Assembly: GCA_903885375.1 (NCBI GenBank)
Contig: CAISIK010000057.1
Span: 1 to 49,330, forward strand
Direction of reading: 5' to 3'
DNA from: an uncultured Pseudomonadota bacterium
Lineage (GTDB): Bacteria > Myxococcota_A > UBA796 > SXON01
Length of the DNA: 49,330 nucleotides
The first letter of the stretch is position 1, and every line of letters starts with the position of its first letter. This document shows positions 17,322-25,044 of the stretch, piece after piece. Under the pieces are notes generated by a model. The model was given only the letters and a program-made list of their open reading frames with translations. It had not been told where the DNA came from and did no database searches. A program made the position numbers and the translations under genes.

Positions 17322-17380
17322 CATATGCTCGGTTGAGGGGCCTTTGTCAAGTTGACTCGCCGGCTCCAAACCGGGATAGT
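17322..17380. promoter_or_regulatory. Divergent sigma70-type promoters with a shared palindrome
   Basis: Minus strand: TTGACA (17350-17345), 17-base spacer, CATATG (17327-17322), then a GGAGAGG site and the SDR start. Plus strand: TTGACT (17352-17357), 17-base spacer, GATAGT (17375-17380), then ATG only 8 bases later at 17389. The two -35 boxes touch back to back and form the palindrome GTCAAGTTGAC (17346-17356), which could be an operator for both directions. This is the clearest promoter in the window. Confidence 0.7.
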
Positions 17381-17388
17381 CCCCCCTG

Positions 17389-18012
17389 ATGGCCGCTGAA
17401 GTCCGGTTTACGGAAACGATGTGTGGATGGCTCGCGCCGCTGCCGGGGGCCCCCCACGAGGTGGCCGCGCGGGAGGGCGAGGCGGCCCGGAGCGCCGGGC
17501 GGTTCACCCTGCACGTCATCACGCCGAGCGTCGCCCGAATGGTGGAGGACCCCGACCATCGCAACCCGGCCTTCGGGGTGGTGGAGTGCGCCGCCCTCCA
17601 CGCCGCGCCGCTCGCGGTCACCCGCGGCCACCTCGACCTCTTCGCCGACGCCGCTCCCGGCGTGCTCCACATGCGCTACCGCCTCGATCTCCTCGCGCCG
17701 GATGGCGAACGTTTCGTGCTTCGGGGCATCAAGGAGGTCGTGCGGCGCCAGTGGTTCCCGACCGCCACGTTCGACACTACGACGCTCTTTGTCGACGTCT
17801 TCGCCGGCACGGAGATGGAAGGCGAACCGCGCCTCCGCGGGATCTTCTGGATGGGGCCGGGCGGCGTGCTCGCCCAGGGCCTGAGCTTCCGCGGGCAGGT
17901 GGGCGCCATCGTGCGCTACCTCCGCTACTACGTGGCGCGCTGCGCCGCGATCTACCTCGGCGCCCGTCGCCTCCCACTCCGACCGGAGTGGGGCCGCTAC
18001 CCGCCGGGGTGA
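17389..18012 (+). CDS. Unknown protein, possible GMC-oxidoreductase-associated domain
   Basis: A 207-residue protein, divergent from the acyl-CoA operon. It opens with VRFTETMCGWLAP, then alternates beta strands (GRFTLHVITPSV, GVLHMRYRLDLLAPDG, RFVLRGIKEVVRRQWF) and ends in a helical Arg-rich part (IVRYLRYYVARCAAIYLGARR). The opening and strand pattern recall a domain fused to cholesterol-oxidase-type GMC proteins; this is a low-confidence resemblance from memory of the motif. The start is placed 8 bases after a sigma70-type -10 box, so the message may be leaderless. Sharing a promoter region with the CoA operon suggests a related job. Confidence 0.7.
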   Translation: MAAEVRFTETMCGWLAPLPGAPHEVAAREGEAARSAGRFTLHVITPSVARMVEDPDHRNPAFGVVECAALHAAPLAVTRGHLDLFADAAPGVLHMRYRLDLLAPDGERFVLRGIKEVVRRQWFPTATFDTTTLFVDVFAGTEMEGEPRLRGIFWMGPGGVLAQGLSFRGQVGAIVRYLRYYVARCAAIYLGARRLPLRPEWGRYPPG

Positions 18013-18021
18013 ACGGAGGAG

Positions 18022-18639
18022 CTACTCGGTCCAGTCCGGCAGCGGCTCGCCATGGGCGCTCGCGAGCACTGAGGCGTAGAAGTCCCGAACGAACAGGTCG
18101 GTGTCGGAGCTGTCGCTGTCGATCGTGGCCAGCTCGAAGACGGCGGTGAAGTCGATGGCGTCGCCCACCGCGACGGTGGTGAGCGCGCCGCGCACGAGCG
18201 TCACGAACTCGGTGCCGGCGGTCTTCTCCCACACGGCGATCGCGCCATCCCCCCCGTCGTAGAGGTGGCGCCAGGTGAGGTCGTAGTCCACCGTGATCGG
18301 GTCGGTCACCACCTCCGTGACGATGTAGGACTCGTCAACATCCGTGTCGTCGACGCTCAGCACCGTCCACTCGGTGACCTTGCGACGGTTCACCGCCACG
18401 TCCGGGTTGGTGATGGTGGCCTGCATCGTGGCAATGTCCACCTTCACCCAGCCCCGCACGACGGCCCAGTCGTAGCCATCCTCGCTGCCGCTGAGCACGT
18501 TGGGCGTTTCGGGCGAGGCGTCGTCCTCGGCGGTGGGCGACTCGATGCCGTGATCGTCGAGCAGCGAGAGCACATCGCCGCCGCCGGTGTCCGGCGCGGG
18601 GTCTTCGGGGTCGCAGGCGAGGAGGAGAACGACGAGCAT
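18022..18639 (-). CDS. Lipoprotein, function unknown
   Basis: A 205-residue lipoprotein. The leader is only MLVVLLLAC, with Cys9 as the lipidation site and no basic residue. An acidic, low-complexity segment follows to about residue 50. The remainder is beta-rich (WAVVRGWVKVDIATM, YIVTEVVTDPITVDYDLTW, EFVTLVRGALTTV), consistent with one globular extracytoplasmic domain. A TACACT box ends 6 bases before the ATG. It is divergent from the 18701 lipoprotein. The family is not recognised. Confidence 0.75.
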   Translation of the reverse strand: MLVVLLLACDPEDPAPDTGGGDVLSLLDDHGIESPTAEDDASPETPNVLSGSEDGYDWAVVRGWVKVDIATMQATITNPDVAVNRRKVTEWTVLSVDDTDVDESYIVTEVVTDPITVDYDLTWRHLYDGGDGAIAVWEKTAGTEFVTLVRGALTTVAVGDAIDFTAVFELATIDSDSSDTDLFVRDFYASVLASAHGEPLPDWTE

Positions 18640-18645
18640 CGTGGC

Positions 18646-18692
18646 AGTGTACTGCGAACGGAGGTGCGTTCGGAAGGCCTTCGGGGTACCGT
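18646..18692. promoter_or_regulatory. Divergent -10-like boxes between two lipoprotein genes
   Basis: Minus strand TACACT (18651-18646) lies 6 bases before the ATG at 18639. Plus strand TACCGT (18687-18692) lies 8 bases before the ATG at 18701. The intergenic gap is 61 bases. No good -35 is visible. TACACT with a 6-base gap is identical to the arrangement before the gene at 740. Confidence 0.45.
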
Positions 18693-18700
18693 ATTCGGGC

Positions 18701-19339
18701 ATGGCGCTCCTGTTCCTCTTCGTCGGCTGCCCATCGCCCTTCGGCGGGTTCTTCGGCACCGACGGCACGAGCGTGGATGGCCCCAACGCCGGCGTCGATG
18801 GTGACGACACCGGCACGGCGTTCGTGGTGTGGCACGGCTCGTTCCAGTGGGAGCCGGAGTCGGAGTCGTTCTCCGCCACCCGCGGCTACGGCGCGCTCTC
18901 GGCCAAGGGGGGAGAGCTCATCTGCGACATCTCGGCCGACTTCGTGGGGGTCGGCCTCGGGCCCGTGGGGTGCCCGGACTGCACCTGGTCGTTCACCACG
19001 CAGCTCGCCGGCGGCCGCACCGAAGGCGAGTACTGCGACAGCTTCCTGCAGCAGACCGTGTTCGACGAGTTCGGCTACCAGGACTTCTACTTCTCCAGCG
19101 AGCTCGATGGTTTCGGCTGGACCGAGTACTACCTCTACAGCTACGGCACTGCGACCTACGCGCTCGAGGATGTGGTGTGGGCCCACATCAGCGGCAGCCG
19201 CTACAACGGCTGGTATCTCTACGGGTACAACCTCGCGGGGGCCGTGACCGGTGTCTTCGGCGACCAGTACGGGGCCGACTTCGTGCGCTATGCCGCGGGC
19301 CAGAACGGCCGGCGCGCGTACTACTACTTCGAATACTGA
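18701..19339 (+). CDS. Lipoprotein rich in Tyr/Gly, function unknown
   Basis: A 212-residue lipoprotein with leader MALLFLFVGC (Cys10). Residues 20-40 are an Asp/Gly linker; the rest is strand-rich with many aromatic residues (WHGSFQWEPE, YQDFYFSSELDGFGWTEYY, YNGWYLYGYNLAG). Two Cys pairs (near residues 76/88/91 and 109) may form disulfides. No family is recognised. The gene's last 16 bases overlap the 3' end of the convergent mobA-like gene. Confidence 0.72.
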   Translation: MALLFLFVGCPSPFGGFFGTDGTSVDGPNAGVDGDDTGTAFVVWHGSFQWEPESESFSATRGYGALSAKGGELICDISADFVGVGLGPVGCPDCTWSFTTQLAGGRTEGEYCDSFLQQTVFDEFGYQDFYFSSELDGFGWTEYYLYSYGTATYALEDVVWAHISGSRYNGWYLYGYNLAGAVTGVFGDQYGADFVRYAAGQNGRRAYYYFEY

Positions 19340-19854
19340 GCCGGCTCCGGGCGGTTCAGGTTCCTCGTCTCCGGCACCTCCACGATCTGCACGGCCGCCG
19401 CGCGCAGGAAGGCGCGCACGGGCGCGCCTGCTTCGGCGGCTGCCTGGGCTGAAGCCGCGAGGGTCACGGGGAGGTGGCACAGGAGCGGCTGCCCGGCCGC
19501 GCAGGCCGGAGCCGACGCCTGGAGGATGGCGAGGACGGTGCTGGCCGGCAGGTCGGGGAGATCGCAGGGGAGGCAGAGGGCAGTGCGCTCCCCGCGCGCG
19601 GCCGCGGCGAAGAGCGCGGCGGACACGCCGAACAGGGGGTGTCGCTCTGGCCGGTTTCGTTCGATGAGGGTGGGCAGCCCTCCCTCGCGGGCGAAGCGCG
19701 CCACCACGGTGACGCCGAGGCCGCACTCGCCGCAGATGCGGGCGGTTCGTTCGAGCAGGGTTTCGGACCCGATGCGGGCCAGCGCCTTGTCGGACCCGTA
19801 GCGAATGGCGGCACCACCCGCGAGGATCCACGCGCTCGGCGGGGCCGGCGTCAA
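19324..19854 (-). CDS. mobA: MobA-like nucleotidyltransferase
   Basis: A 176-residue protein with the MobA signature ILAGGAAIRYGSDKAL at residues 10-25, followed by LLERTARICGECG and a CLPCDLPDLP strand holding the expected metal-binding Asp. MobA transfers GMP to molybdenum cofactor; close relatives use other nucleotides or sugars. The start is TTG, overlapping the CobW stop by 4 bases (TTGA). It is accepted because the nucleotide-binding loop begins only ten residues later. No other molybdenum-cofactor genes are in the window, so the true substrate is open. It is last in a three-gene operon. Confidence 0.75.
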   Translation of the reverse strand: MTPAPPSAWILAGGAAIRYGSDKALARIGSETLLERTARICGECGLGVTVVARFAREGGLPTLIERNRPERHPLFGVSAALFAAAARGERTALCLPCDLPDLPASTVLAILQASAPACAAGQPLLCHLPVTLAASAQAAAEAGAPVRAFLRAAAVQIVEVPETRNLNRPEPAQYSK

Positions 19855-20723
19855 GGTGTGGTCCGGTCGATCACGACGACACGGCCCACCAGCTCGGGCG
19901 GGACCCCGCCGGGCCCCGGCGCCACGAGCTCGAGCCGCCGACCTACACCCTGCACCACGCGGATGCCCTCGGCGCAGCGCACGAAACCCTTGGTGCGCAC
20001 GCCGCGGCGCGCGTAGATCCAGTCATGGCAGGCCGATTCGCCGAGGCCATCGGGCACGCGGAGCTCCTGCGAGGCCCAGGCAACGTGGCCGTGGGGGGCG
20101 TGGTCGTGGTCGTGGTGGCCCGGGGCGGTGGCGCGCGGCGCGTGGGGCCAGGCGAGCCCGAGCGGGACCGCGCCCTGGATCACCTCCACGATGGGGGTGT
20201 CTGGCGCGAGCTCGACCAGCCGGGCGCGCGCGCGCTGGAGGCCCGCCTCGCCCACGAGGTCCACCTTGTTGAGCACCAGCAGGTCGGCGCTCTGGAGCTG
20301 CTCCTCGAAGAGCGGGTCGGCTTCGTCGACACGCTCGGAGTCGACCACCACCACGCAGGCTTCATCGCCCACCCAGTCGCGGAGCGGCGGCCGGTAGAGG
20401 TGGAGCTGGGTGTCGAAGGGGAGGGCGAGGCCGCTGCACTCCACCACGATGCAGTCGGGATCGGCCCGCTCGCGCAGGAGCTGGAGCGTGTCGCGCAGCT
20501 CGTTGCTGAGCGTGCAGCACACGCAGCCGCCCGCGAGCTCCACCATGTCGCCGGGGCGGTCGCCGATGAGGGCGGCGTCGATGCCGAGGGCCCCGAATTC
20601 GTTGGAGACGACGGCCAGGCGCCGGCCGGTTCGCTGCGCCTCGGCGAGCAGGTGGCGCACGACGGTGGTCTTGCCGCTCCCGAGGAAGCCGCCGAGCACG
20701 AGCACCGGCACACGATCCTTCAC
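19851..20723 (-). CDS. CobW/COG0523 family GTPase (metallochaperone)
   Basis: A 290-residue G3E GTPase. Motifs: Walker A GGFLGSGKTT at residues 11-20, the metal site CVCC at 67-70 (family CxCC), Walker B VVVECSGL near 96, and NKVD near 144. A His/Asp-rich loop, HHDHDHAPHGH near 205, should bind zinc, cobalt or nickel. A C-terminal CobW domain follows. Family members deliver metals to enzymes using GTP. The GTG at 20723 overlaps the ATPase stop by 4 bases; an upstream start is possible but would add a non-conserved tail. Coupling to an ATPase and a MobA-like enzyme suggests metal-cofactor assembly. Confidence 0.88.
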   Translation of the reverse strand: MKDRVPVLVLGGFLGSGKTTVVRHLLAEAQRTGRRLAVVSNEFGALGIDAALIGDRPGDMVELAGGCVCCTLSNELRDTLQLLRERADPDCIVVECSGLALPFDTQLHLYRPPLRDWVGDEACVVVVDSERVDEADPLFEEQLQSADLLVLNKVDLVGEAGLQRARARLVELAPDTPIVEVIQGAVPLGLAWPHAPRATAPGHHDHDHAPHGHVAWASQELRVPDGLGESACHDWIYARRGVRTKGFVRCAEGIRVVQGVGRRLELVAPGPGGVPPELVGRVVVIDRTTP

Positions 20724-22066
20724 TGGGGGGGCGTCGCGCCGAAGTAATTGGACACGGCCTTGTCCCACGCATCGGGCGTGGCGACGGCGGGAATCTGCAG
20801 GTACCGCGCGTTGTCGAGCACCTGGTTGAGGAGGTCGCGCGGGTGGCAGAAGCGCATGGCACGCCCGCGGTAGTGCCGCTCCATCAGGTAGGTGAGCGAG
20901 CCGTGCGGGACCTCCACCCCCAGCACGGCGGCCATGCTGAGTACGAGGCCGCCGAACTGATCGCGGGTGGGGTCGGGCACCCGGATCTTGTAGGGGATGC
21001 GGCGGAGGAAGGCTTCATCGACGAGGGTGCTGGGGTCGATGTTCGTGGAGAAGATGAGGAGGGGGTCGAAGGGCGCGGGAATCTTGCGGCCGTCGGGGAG
21101 GCGCAGGTAGTCCACGCGCCGTTCGAGCGGGAAGATCCAGCGGTTCAGGAGCGTGAGCGGCTCGATGCGCTGGCGGCCGAAGTCGTCGATCACCAGCGTG
21201 CCGCAGTTGGCCTTGAGCTGGAGCGGCGCCTCGCACACACCGGAGGTGGGGTTGCGCTGGATTTCCAGCATGTCGAGCGTGAGCTCGCCGCCCGCGATGA
21301 TGGTGGGCCGGTCGATGCGGACCCAGCGCCGATCGGCCCGTTCGAGGACACTCAGCGTGCGCGAGTTGTCGGGCCGGTGCACGTGCGTGGCCGGGTCGTA
21401 GAGCTTCACGATGTGCCCGTCGATCAGGAGCGTGACCGGCATCCAGATGGTGTCGCCGAAGCTGCGGGTGACCCGCTCGGCGATGCTCGTCTTGCCGTTG
21501 CCGGGCTCGCCGTAGAGGAACAGCGCGCGCCCCGAGGAGATGGCCGGGCCGAGCGCATCGACCAGCGCCGGATCGAGGCTCATGTCCTCGAAGGCCCGCG
21601 CGAGGTCATCGCGCGTGGGCCGGATGTTGGCGAGCGTCTGCGCCTCCACGCCGCGAACGTACTGGTGGAAGGGCACCGGGACCGGGCCGATGTAGGTGGA
21701 GAGCTTGCGCGACTCGAGCGCCATGTCGCGGCCGTGATCGGTGAGCTCCCAGATGAAGTCGCCCGTGGCGGTCGATCCGCGGTGCTGGACGACCTTCTGG
21801 AGTTTGAGGCCATCGAAGACGTCCTTCAGGAGGGTGGCGGCGAGGCAGAGCTCCTGCGCCACCCGCCGGCCGGCGGTACTGCCCTCGCGGGCCAGCATGC
21901 GGATGACGATCTGCTCAACGAGCGCGGGCTCCACGCCCACGTCCTCCCAGGAACGGGGCTCGCGCGGGAGAAAACCGCCGGCGGGGAGGTCGCCCATGCG
22001 GCCGGGGGAGTCGCCGAGGCGGATCGTGGGGAGGTCGGCGGAGTAGTCGGGCGGATCGGGCGGCAT
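20720..22066 (-). CDS. AAA family ATPase with winged-helix-like N-terminal part
   Basis: A 448-residue protein. Residues 40-125 form a helical region that looks like a winged helix (VEQIVIRMLAREG, LLKDVFDGLKLQKVV, WELTDHGRDMALE). The AAA core has Walker A GEPGNGKTS (186-194), Walker B LVIDDFG (291-297), sensor-type FSTN (339-342) and FLRRI (353-357). Residues 390-448 resemble the small helical AAA lid. The role is unknown; MoxR-like remodellers that help insert metal cofactors are one possibility, given the CobW and MobA-like genes that follow by overlap. A GGAGGG ribosome site precedes the ATG. It is divergent from the 22091 gene across a short palindrome. Confidence 0.82.
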   Translation of the reverse strand: MPPDPPDYSADLPTIRLGDSPGRMGDLPAGGFLPREPRSWEDVGVEPALVEQIVIRMLAREGSTAGRRVAQELCLAATLLKDVFDGLKLQKVVQHRGSTATGDFIWELTDHGRDMALESRKLSTYIGPVPVPFHQYVRGVEAQTLANIRPTRDDLARAFEDMSLDPALVDALGPAISSGRALFLYGEPGNGKTSIAERVTRSFGDTIWMPVTLLIDGHIVKLYDPATHVHRPDNSRTLSVLERADRRWVRIDRPTIIAGGELTLDMLEIQRNPTSGVCEAPLQLKANCGTLVIDDFGRQRIEPLTLLNRWIFPLERRVDYLRLPDGRKIPAPFDPLLIFSTNIDPSTLVDEAFLRRIPYKIRVPDPTRDQFGGLVLSMAAVLGVEVPHGSLTYLMERHYRGRAMRFCHPRDLLNQVLDNARYLQIPAVATPDAWDKAVSNYFGATPPQ

Positions 22067-22073
22067 CTGCCCT

Positions 22074-22086
22074 CCTAACGGTTAGG
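22074..22086. promoter_or_regulatory. Palindrome CCTAAC-G-GTTAGG between divergent genes
   Basis: A perfect 13-base inverted repeat fills the centre of the 24-base gap between the AAA ATPase (start 22066) and the 22091 gene. It contains outward-facing TTAGG-type boxes on both strands and part of the ATPase ribosome site. It could be a dimeric regulator site or overlapping -10 elements. Confidence 0.4.
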
Positions 22087-22090
22087 GCCC

Positions 22091-22789
22091 GTGCGGGAGC
22101 TTCGCATGCGCGGCGGCTGGCTGGAACGGGTGCGGGCGCGATTGCAGGGGGCGCCGCGCGCGGCCTTCGTGGGGTCGGAGTGGTCGGCCGCGGTGGCGGA
22201 GGTGTGGCCCGAGCTGCAGGACCAGATCGATGCGCACCTGCGTCGCCCGGGCACCGCTGCCGTCTCCACCTGGGAAGTGGCCTCCTCCGAGCTCGCGCGG
22301 CGGCTCATCGGCGAGGCGGAGGAGCGCCGGCTCATCGACCGGTTCAGCGATGGCCTCGTGCCCACCCTGGATGCGCTCCAGGGCCCCCACAAGGCACTTC
22401 CCTCGGCGCTTGCCGAGGGCAAGCGGGCGGGCGAGTCGGCGCGCTCCCTCGCGGCCGCTACGCGACCGCTCGTGCTCCTCCCCCATGGGCTCGATGCCGA
22501 GCTGGAAGCGGGCTGGGCGAAGACGGTGGCCTGGATGGAGCCGGTGCTCGTGGCGAGCCCCCAGCCCGATGCGGCGCGCTTCGCGCTCGCCGCGGCCGGG
22601 GCCCGGCTCGCCGAGGCCGCCCGCGAGGCCGAGGGCACGCTGCGCGCGGAGCTGGCGCGGCTCCCGCAGGCGCGGGCCGCCGGCCCCGGGCTCATCGATC
22701 CCTTCGAGCGCTGGGGCGATGTGCTCTGCCGCGCGATCGAGGTCGAGGTCTTCACCGCTGCGCGCGGGTTCATCGCCCACGCGCGCTGA
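22091..22789 (+). CDS. Alpha-helical protein of unknown function
   Basis: A 232-residue protein starting with GTG at 22091; an ATG at 22106 is an alternative. It is almost entirely predicted helix, rich in Ala, Arg, Glu and Trp (WLERVRARLQG, LARRLIGEAEERRLIDRF, LAAAGARLAEAAREAEGTL). Strong third-position G/C supports coding. No leader, membrane segment or catalytic motif is visible. Divergence from the AAA operon across a palindrome suggests a link with it. Two long antisense frames here have non-native composition and were set aside. Confidence 0.65.
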   Translation: MRELRMRGGWLERVRARLQGAPRAAFVGSEWSAAVAEVWPELQDQIDAHLRRPGTAAVSTWEVASSELARRLIGEAEERRLIDRFSDGLVPTLDALQGPHKALPSALAEGKRAGESARSLAAATRPLVLLPHGLDAELEAGWAKTVAWMEPVLVASPQPDAARFALAAAGARLAEAAREAEGTLRAELARLPQARAAGPGLIDPFERWGDVLCRAIEVEVFTAARGFIAHAR

Positions 22790-22792
22790 TCG

Positions 22793-22814
22793 GCGCCTCG
22801 CCTAGGCGAGGTGC
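22793..22814. terminator. Strong hairpin at a convergent junction, stop codon in the loop
   Basis: The palindrome CCTCGCCTAGGCGAGG (22796-22811), extended by three more pairs including one G-T, forms a 9-bp stem with a CTAG loop. The loop contains the TAG stop of the exonuclease gene (22804-22802), and the opposing gene ends at 22789. It is a probable bidirectional terminator, though without a T-tract. Confidence 0.5.
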
Positions 22815-23563
22815 AGGGTGACGGGGGCGTGGTCGCTCGCCTGCTTCTGTCCGCGCTCCGCCATGTCCACCGTGACATCGACCACCCGCGGCCAGAGGGC
22901 GGCGTTCACGAGGTGGTGGTCGATCCGCACGCCCTTGCCCTGCTCGAAACCGCTGGTGCGGTAGTCCCACCAGGTGAACTGGCGGCGCTTGGGGTGGAGC
23001 TTCCGGAAGGAGTCGGTGAAGCCGAGCCCGAGCAGGCCGTTGAAGGCGGCGCGCTCCGCCGGGGAGCAGAGCACCTCCTCGCCCCACTTCACGGCGTCGT
23101 ACACGTCGGCGTCCGCGGGGGCGATGTTGAAGTCGCCGCAGACGAGCATCGGGCCGGCTGCCACGCGCGGCGCCACCCACGCGTGCAGGTGCTTCAGCCA
23201 CTCGAGCTTGTAGGTGTACTTGTCGCTGGCGAGATCCTGCCCGTTCACCACGTAGAGGTTCACGATGCGGATGCCCTCGATCACGCCGGTGATGCCGCGC
23301 GCTTGCGGGTCGCCCGCCCAGGGCAGGTCGGTCTCGACCTCGGTGATGGGCGTGCGGGAGAGCAGGGCCACGCCGTTCCAGGACTTCTGCCCGAAGCTGG
23401 CCACGTGGTAGCCACGCGCTTCGAACTCGGCGCGGGGAAGCTCCGCATCGAGGCACTTGAGCTCCTGGAGGCAGACCACGTCGGGCCGCCGGTCGTCGAG
23501 CCAGGCGAGCACGCGTTCGAGTCGGGCGCGGACCGAGTTCACGTTGAAGGTGGTGATGTTCAT
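22802..23563 (-). CDS. xthA: Exodeoxyribonuclease III / AP endonuclease
   Basis: A 253-residue enzyme of the usual length. It cuts DNA at abasic sites and degrades 3' ends in base-excision repair. Motifs in order: ITTFNVNSVRAR (residues 3-14), CLQELKC with the metal-binding Glu, NLYVVNG, the catalytic CGDFNIAP, FTWWDYRTSGF, and the terminal SDHAPV with the catalytic Asp-His. It starts 6 bases after the aldehyde dehydrogenase stop with an AGGA site, so it is probably co-transcribed with it. Confidence 0.93.
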   Translation of the reverse strand: MNITTFNVNSVRARLERVLAWLDDRRPDVVCLQELKCLDAELPRAEFEARGYHVASFGQKSWNGVALLSRTPITEVETDLPWAGDPQARGITGVIEGIRIVNLYVVNGQDLASDKYTYKLEWLKHLHAWVAPRVAAGPMLVCGDFNIAPADADVYDAVKWGEEVLCSPAERAAFNGLLGLGFTDSFRKLHPKRRQFTWWDYRTSGFEQGKGVRIDHHLVNAALWPRVVDVTVDMAERGQKQASDHAPVTLHLA

Positions 23564-23569
23564 GGGGTC

Positions 23570-25003
23570 CTACAGCGCGGCGCGCGTGATGAGCTTGGTG
23601 TTCAGGTAGCCCTCGAGCCCTTCCACACCACCCTCGCTGCCGTGGCCGGAGTCCTTGATGCCGCCGAAGGGCAGCTCGGGCAGCGCGAGGCCGTGGTGGT
23701 TGATGCTCACCATGCCGCTCTCCACCGCCGCGCCCCATGCCTGGGCGGTGTGGAGCGACGAGGTGTAGGCGTAGGCGGCGAGGCCGAAGGGGAGGCGGTT
23801 GGACTCGGCCACCACCTCCTCGAAGGTGTCGAACGCCGTGATGGGCACGATGGGGCCGAAGGGCTCCTCGTGGAGGATGCGGGCCTCGGGGGGCACGTTC
23901 ACGAGCACGGTGGGGGCGAAGAAGATGCCGCGGGTGCCGATGCGCTCGCCGCCACAGAGCACCGTGGCGCCACAGGCGCGCGCGTCGGCCACGAGGGCCT
24001 CCATCGCGAGGAGCCGGCGGTCGTTTGCGAGCGGCCCCATGCGCGTGGCCGGGTCGAGGCCGTGGCCCACATGGAGCTTCTGGGCGTAGGCCACGAAGGT
24101 GTCCACGAAGGTCTGGAGCTGGGGCCGCTCCACCAGCATGCGCGTGGGGCTGGTGCACACCTGCCCGGCATTGCGGAACTTGAAGGTGGCGAGGAGCTTG
24201 GCGGCGCGCGGCACGTCGGCGTCGGCGAAGACGACGGCCGGTGCGTGGCCCCCGAGCTCCATCGTGGCGCGCTTCATGTGGAGGCCGGCGAGGGCGGCGA
24301 GCTGCTTGCCCACGGGGGTGCTGCCCGTGAAGGTGATCTTGCGGATGACGGGGTGCGGGATGAGGTAGCCGCTCACCTCGGCGGGCACGCCGAACACCAG
24401 CTGGACGACCCCCTTCGGCACGCCCGCGTCCACGAAGGCGGCCACGAGGTCGGCGGGGGAGGCCGGCGTTTCTTCGGGGGCCTTGATGATGATGGAGCAG
24501 CCTGTAGCCAGGGCACCGCAGAGCTTGCGGACGACCTGGTTGATGGGGAAGTTCCAGGGCGTGAACGCGGCGACGGGGCCGACCGGCTCGCGGAGCACGA
24601 AGGTCTCGACGCCGGCGGCGCGCGAGGGGATGACGCGCCCGTAGGTGCGGCGCGCTTCCTCCGCGAACCAGTCGATCAGGTCGGCGCCGAGGTTGACCTC
24701 GCCGATCGCTTCGGCGAGCGGCTTTCCCTGCTCGCAGGTGAGGCGGTGGGCCACGCTGTCGGCGCGCTGGCGGAAGAGGGCCGCGGCCCGCTTCATGAGG
24801 AGGTACCGCTCGTGCGCGCTCGTGTTCTTCCACACGGCAAAGCCGCGCTCGGCGGCGGCGAGCGCTTCGTCGAGGTCGGCACGATCGGCGTGGGCCACCT
24901 GCCCGATCACCTCGCCGGTGCCGGGGTCCTCCACGGGGATGGTGCGGCCGGATGCGCCCGGACGCCAGGAACCGTCGATGTGCAGCAGGGTGTCGGTGTA
25001 CAT
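23570..25003 (-). CDS. NAD(P)-dependent aldehyde dehydrogenase (succinate-semialdehyde type)
   Basis: A 477-residue ALDH. Motifs: [11 protein letters not shown] near residue 145, [11 protein letters not shown] near 220, the general-base Glu in MELGGHAP, the catalytic Cys in NAGQVCTSP, and EEPFGPIVP near 365. All catalytic residues are intact. The sequence resembles succinate-semialdehyde dehydrogenases, which oxidise short-chain aldehydes to acids; the exact substrate is not determined. A TAAGAG box lies 7 bases before the ATG. It is divergent from the GH92 gene and followed by xthA. Confidence 0.9.
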   Translation of the reverse strand: MYTDTLLHIDGSWRPGASGRTIPVEDPGTGEVIGQVAHADRADLDEALAAAERGFAVWKNTSAHERYLLMKRAAALFRQRADSVAHRLTCEQGKPLAEAIGEVNLGADLIDWFAEEARRTYGRVIPSRAAGVETFVLREPVGPVAAFTPWNFPINQVVRKLCGALATGCSIIIKAPEETPASPADLVAAFVDAGVPKGVVQLVFGVPAEVSGYLIPHPVIRKITFTGSTPVGKQLAALAGLHMKRATMELGGHAPAVVFADADVPRAAKLLATFKFRNAGQVCTSPTRMLVERPQLQTFVDTFVAYAQKLHVGHGLDPATRMGPLANDRRLLAMEALVADARACGATVLCGGERIGTRGIFFAPTVLVNVPPEARILHEEPFGPIVPITAFDTFEEVVAESNRLPFGLAAYAYTSSLHTAQAWGAAVESGMVSINHHGLALPELPFGGIKDSGHGSEGGVEGLEGYLNTKLITRAAL

Positions 25004-25044
25004 GTGGCGGCTCTTATCCTCGGATGTTTGATAGGGTCGCCGGG

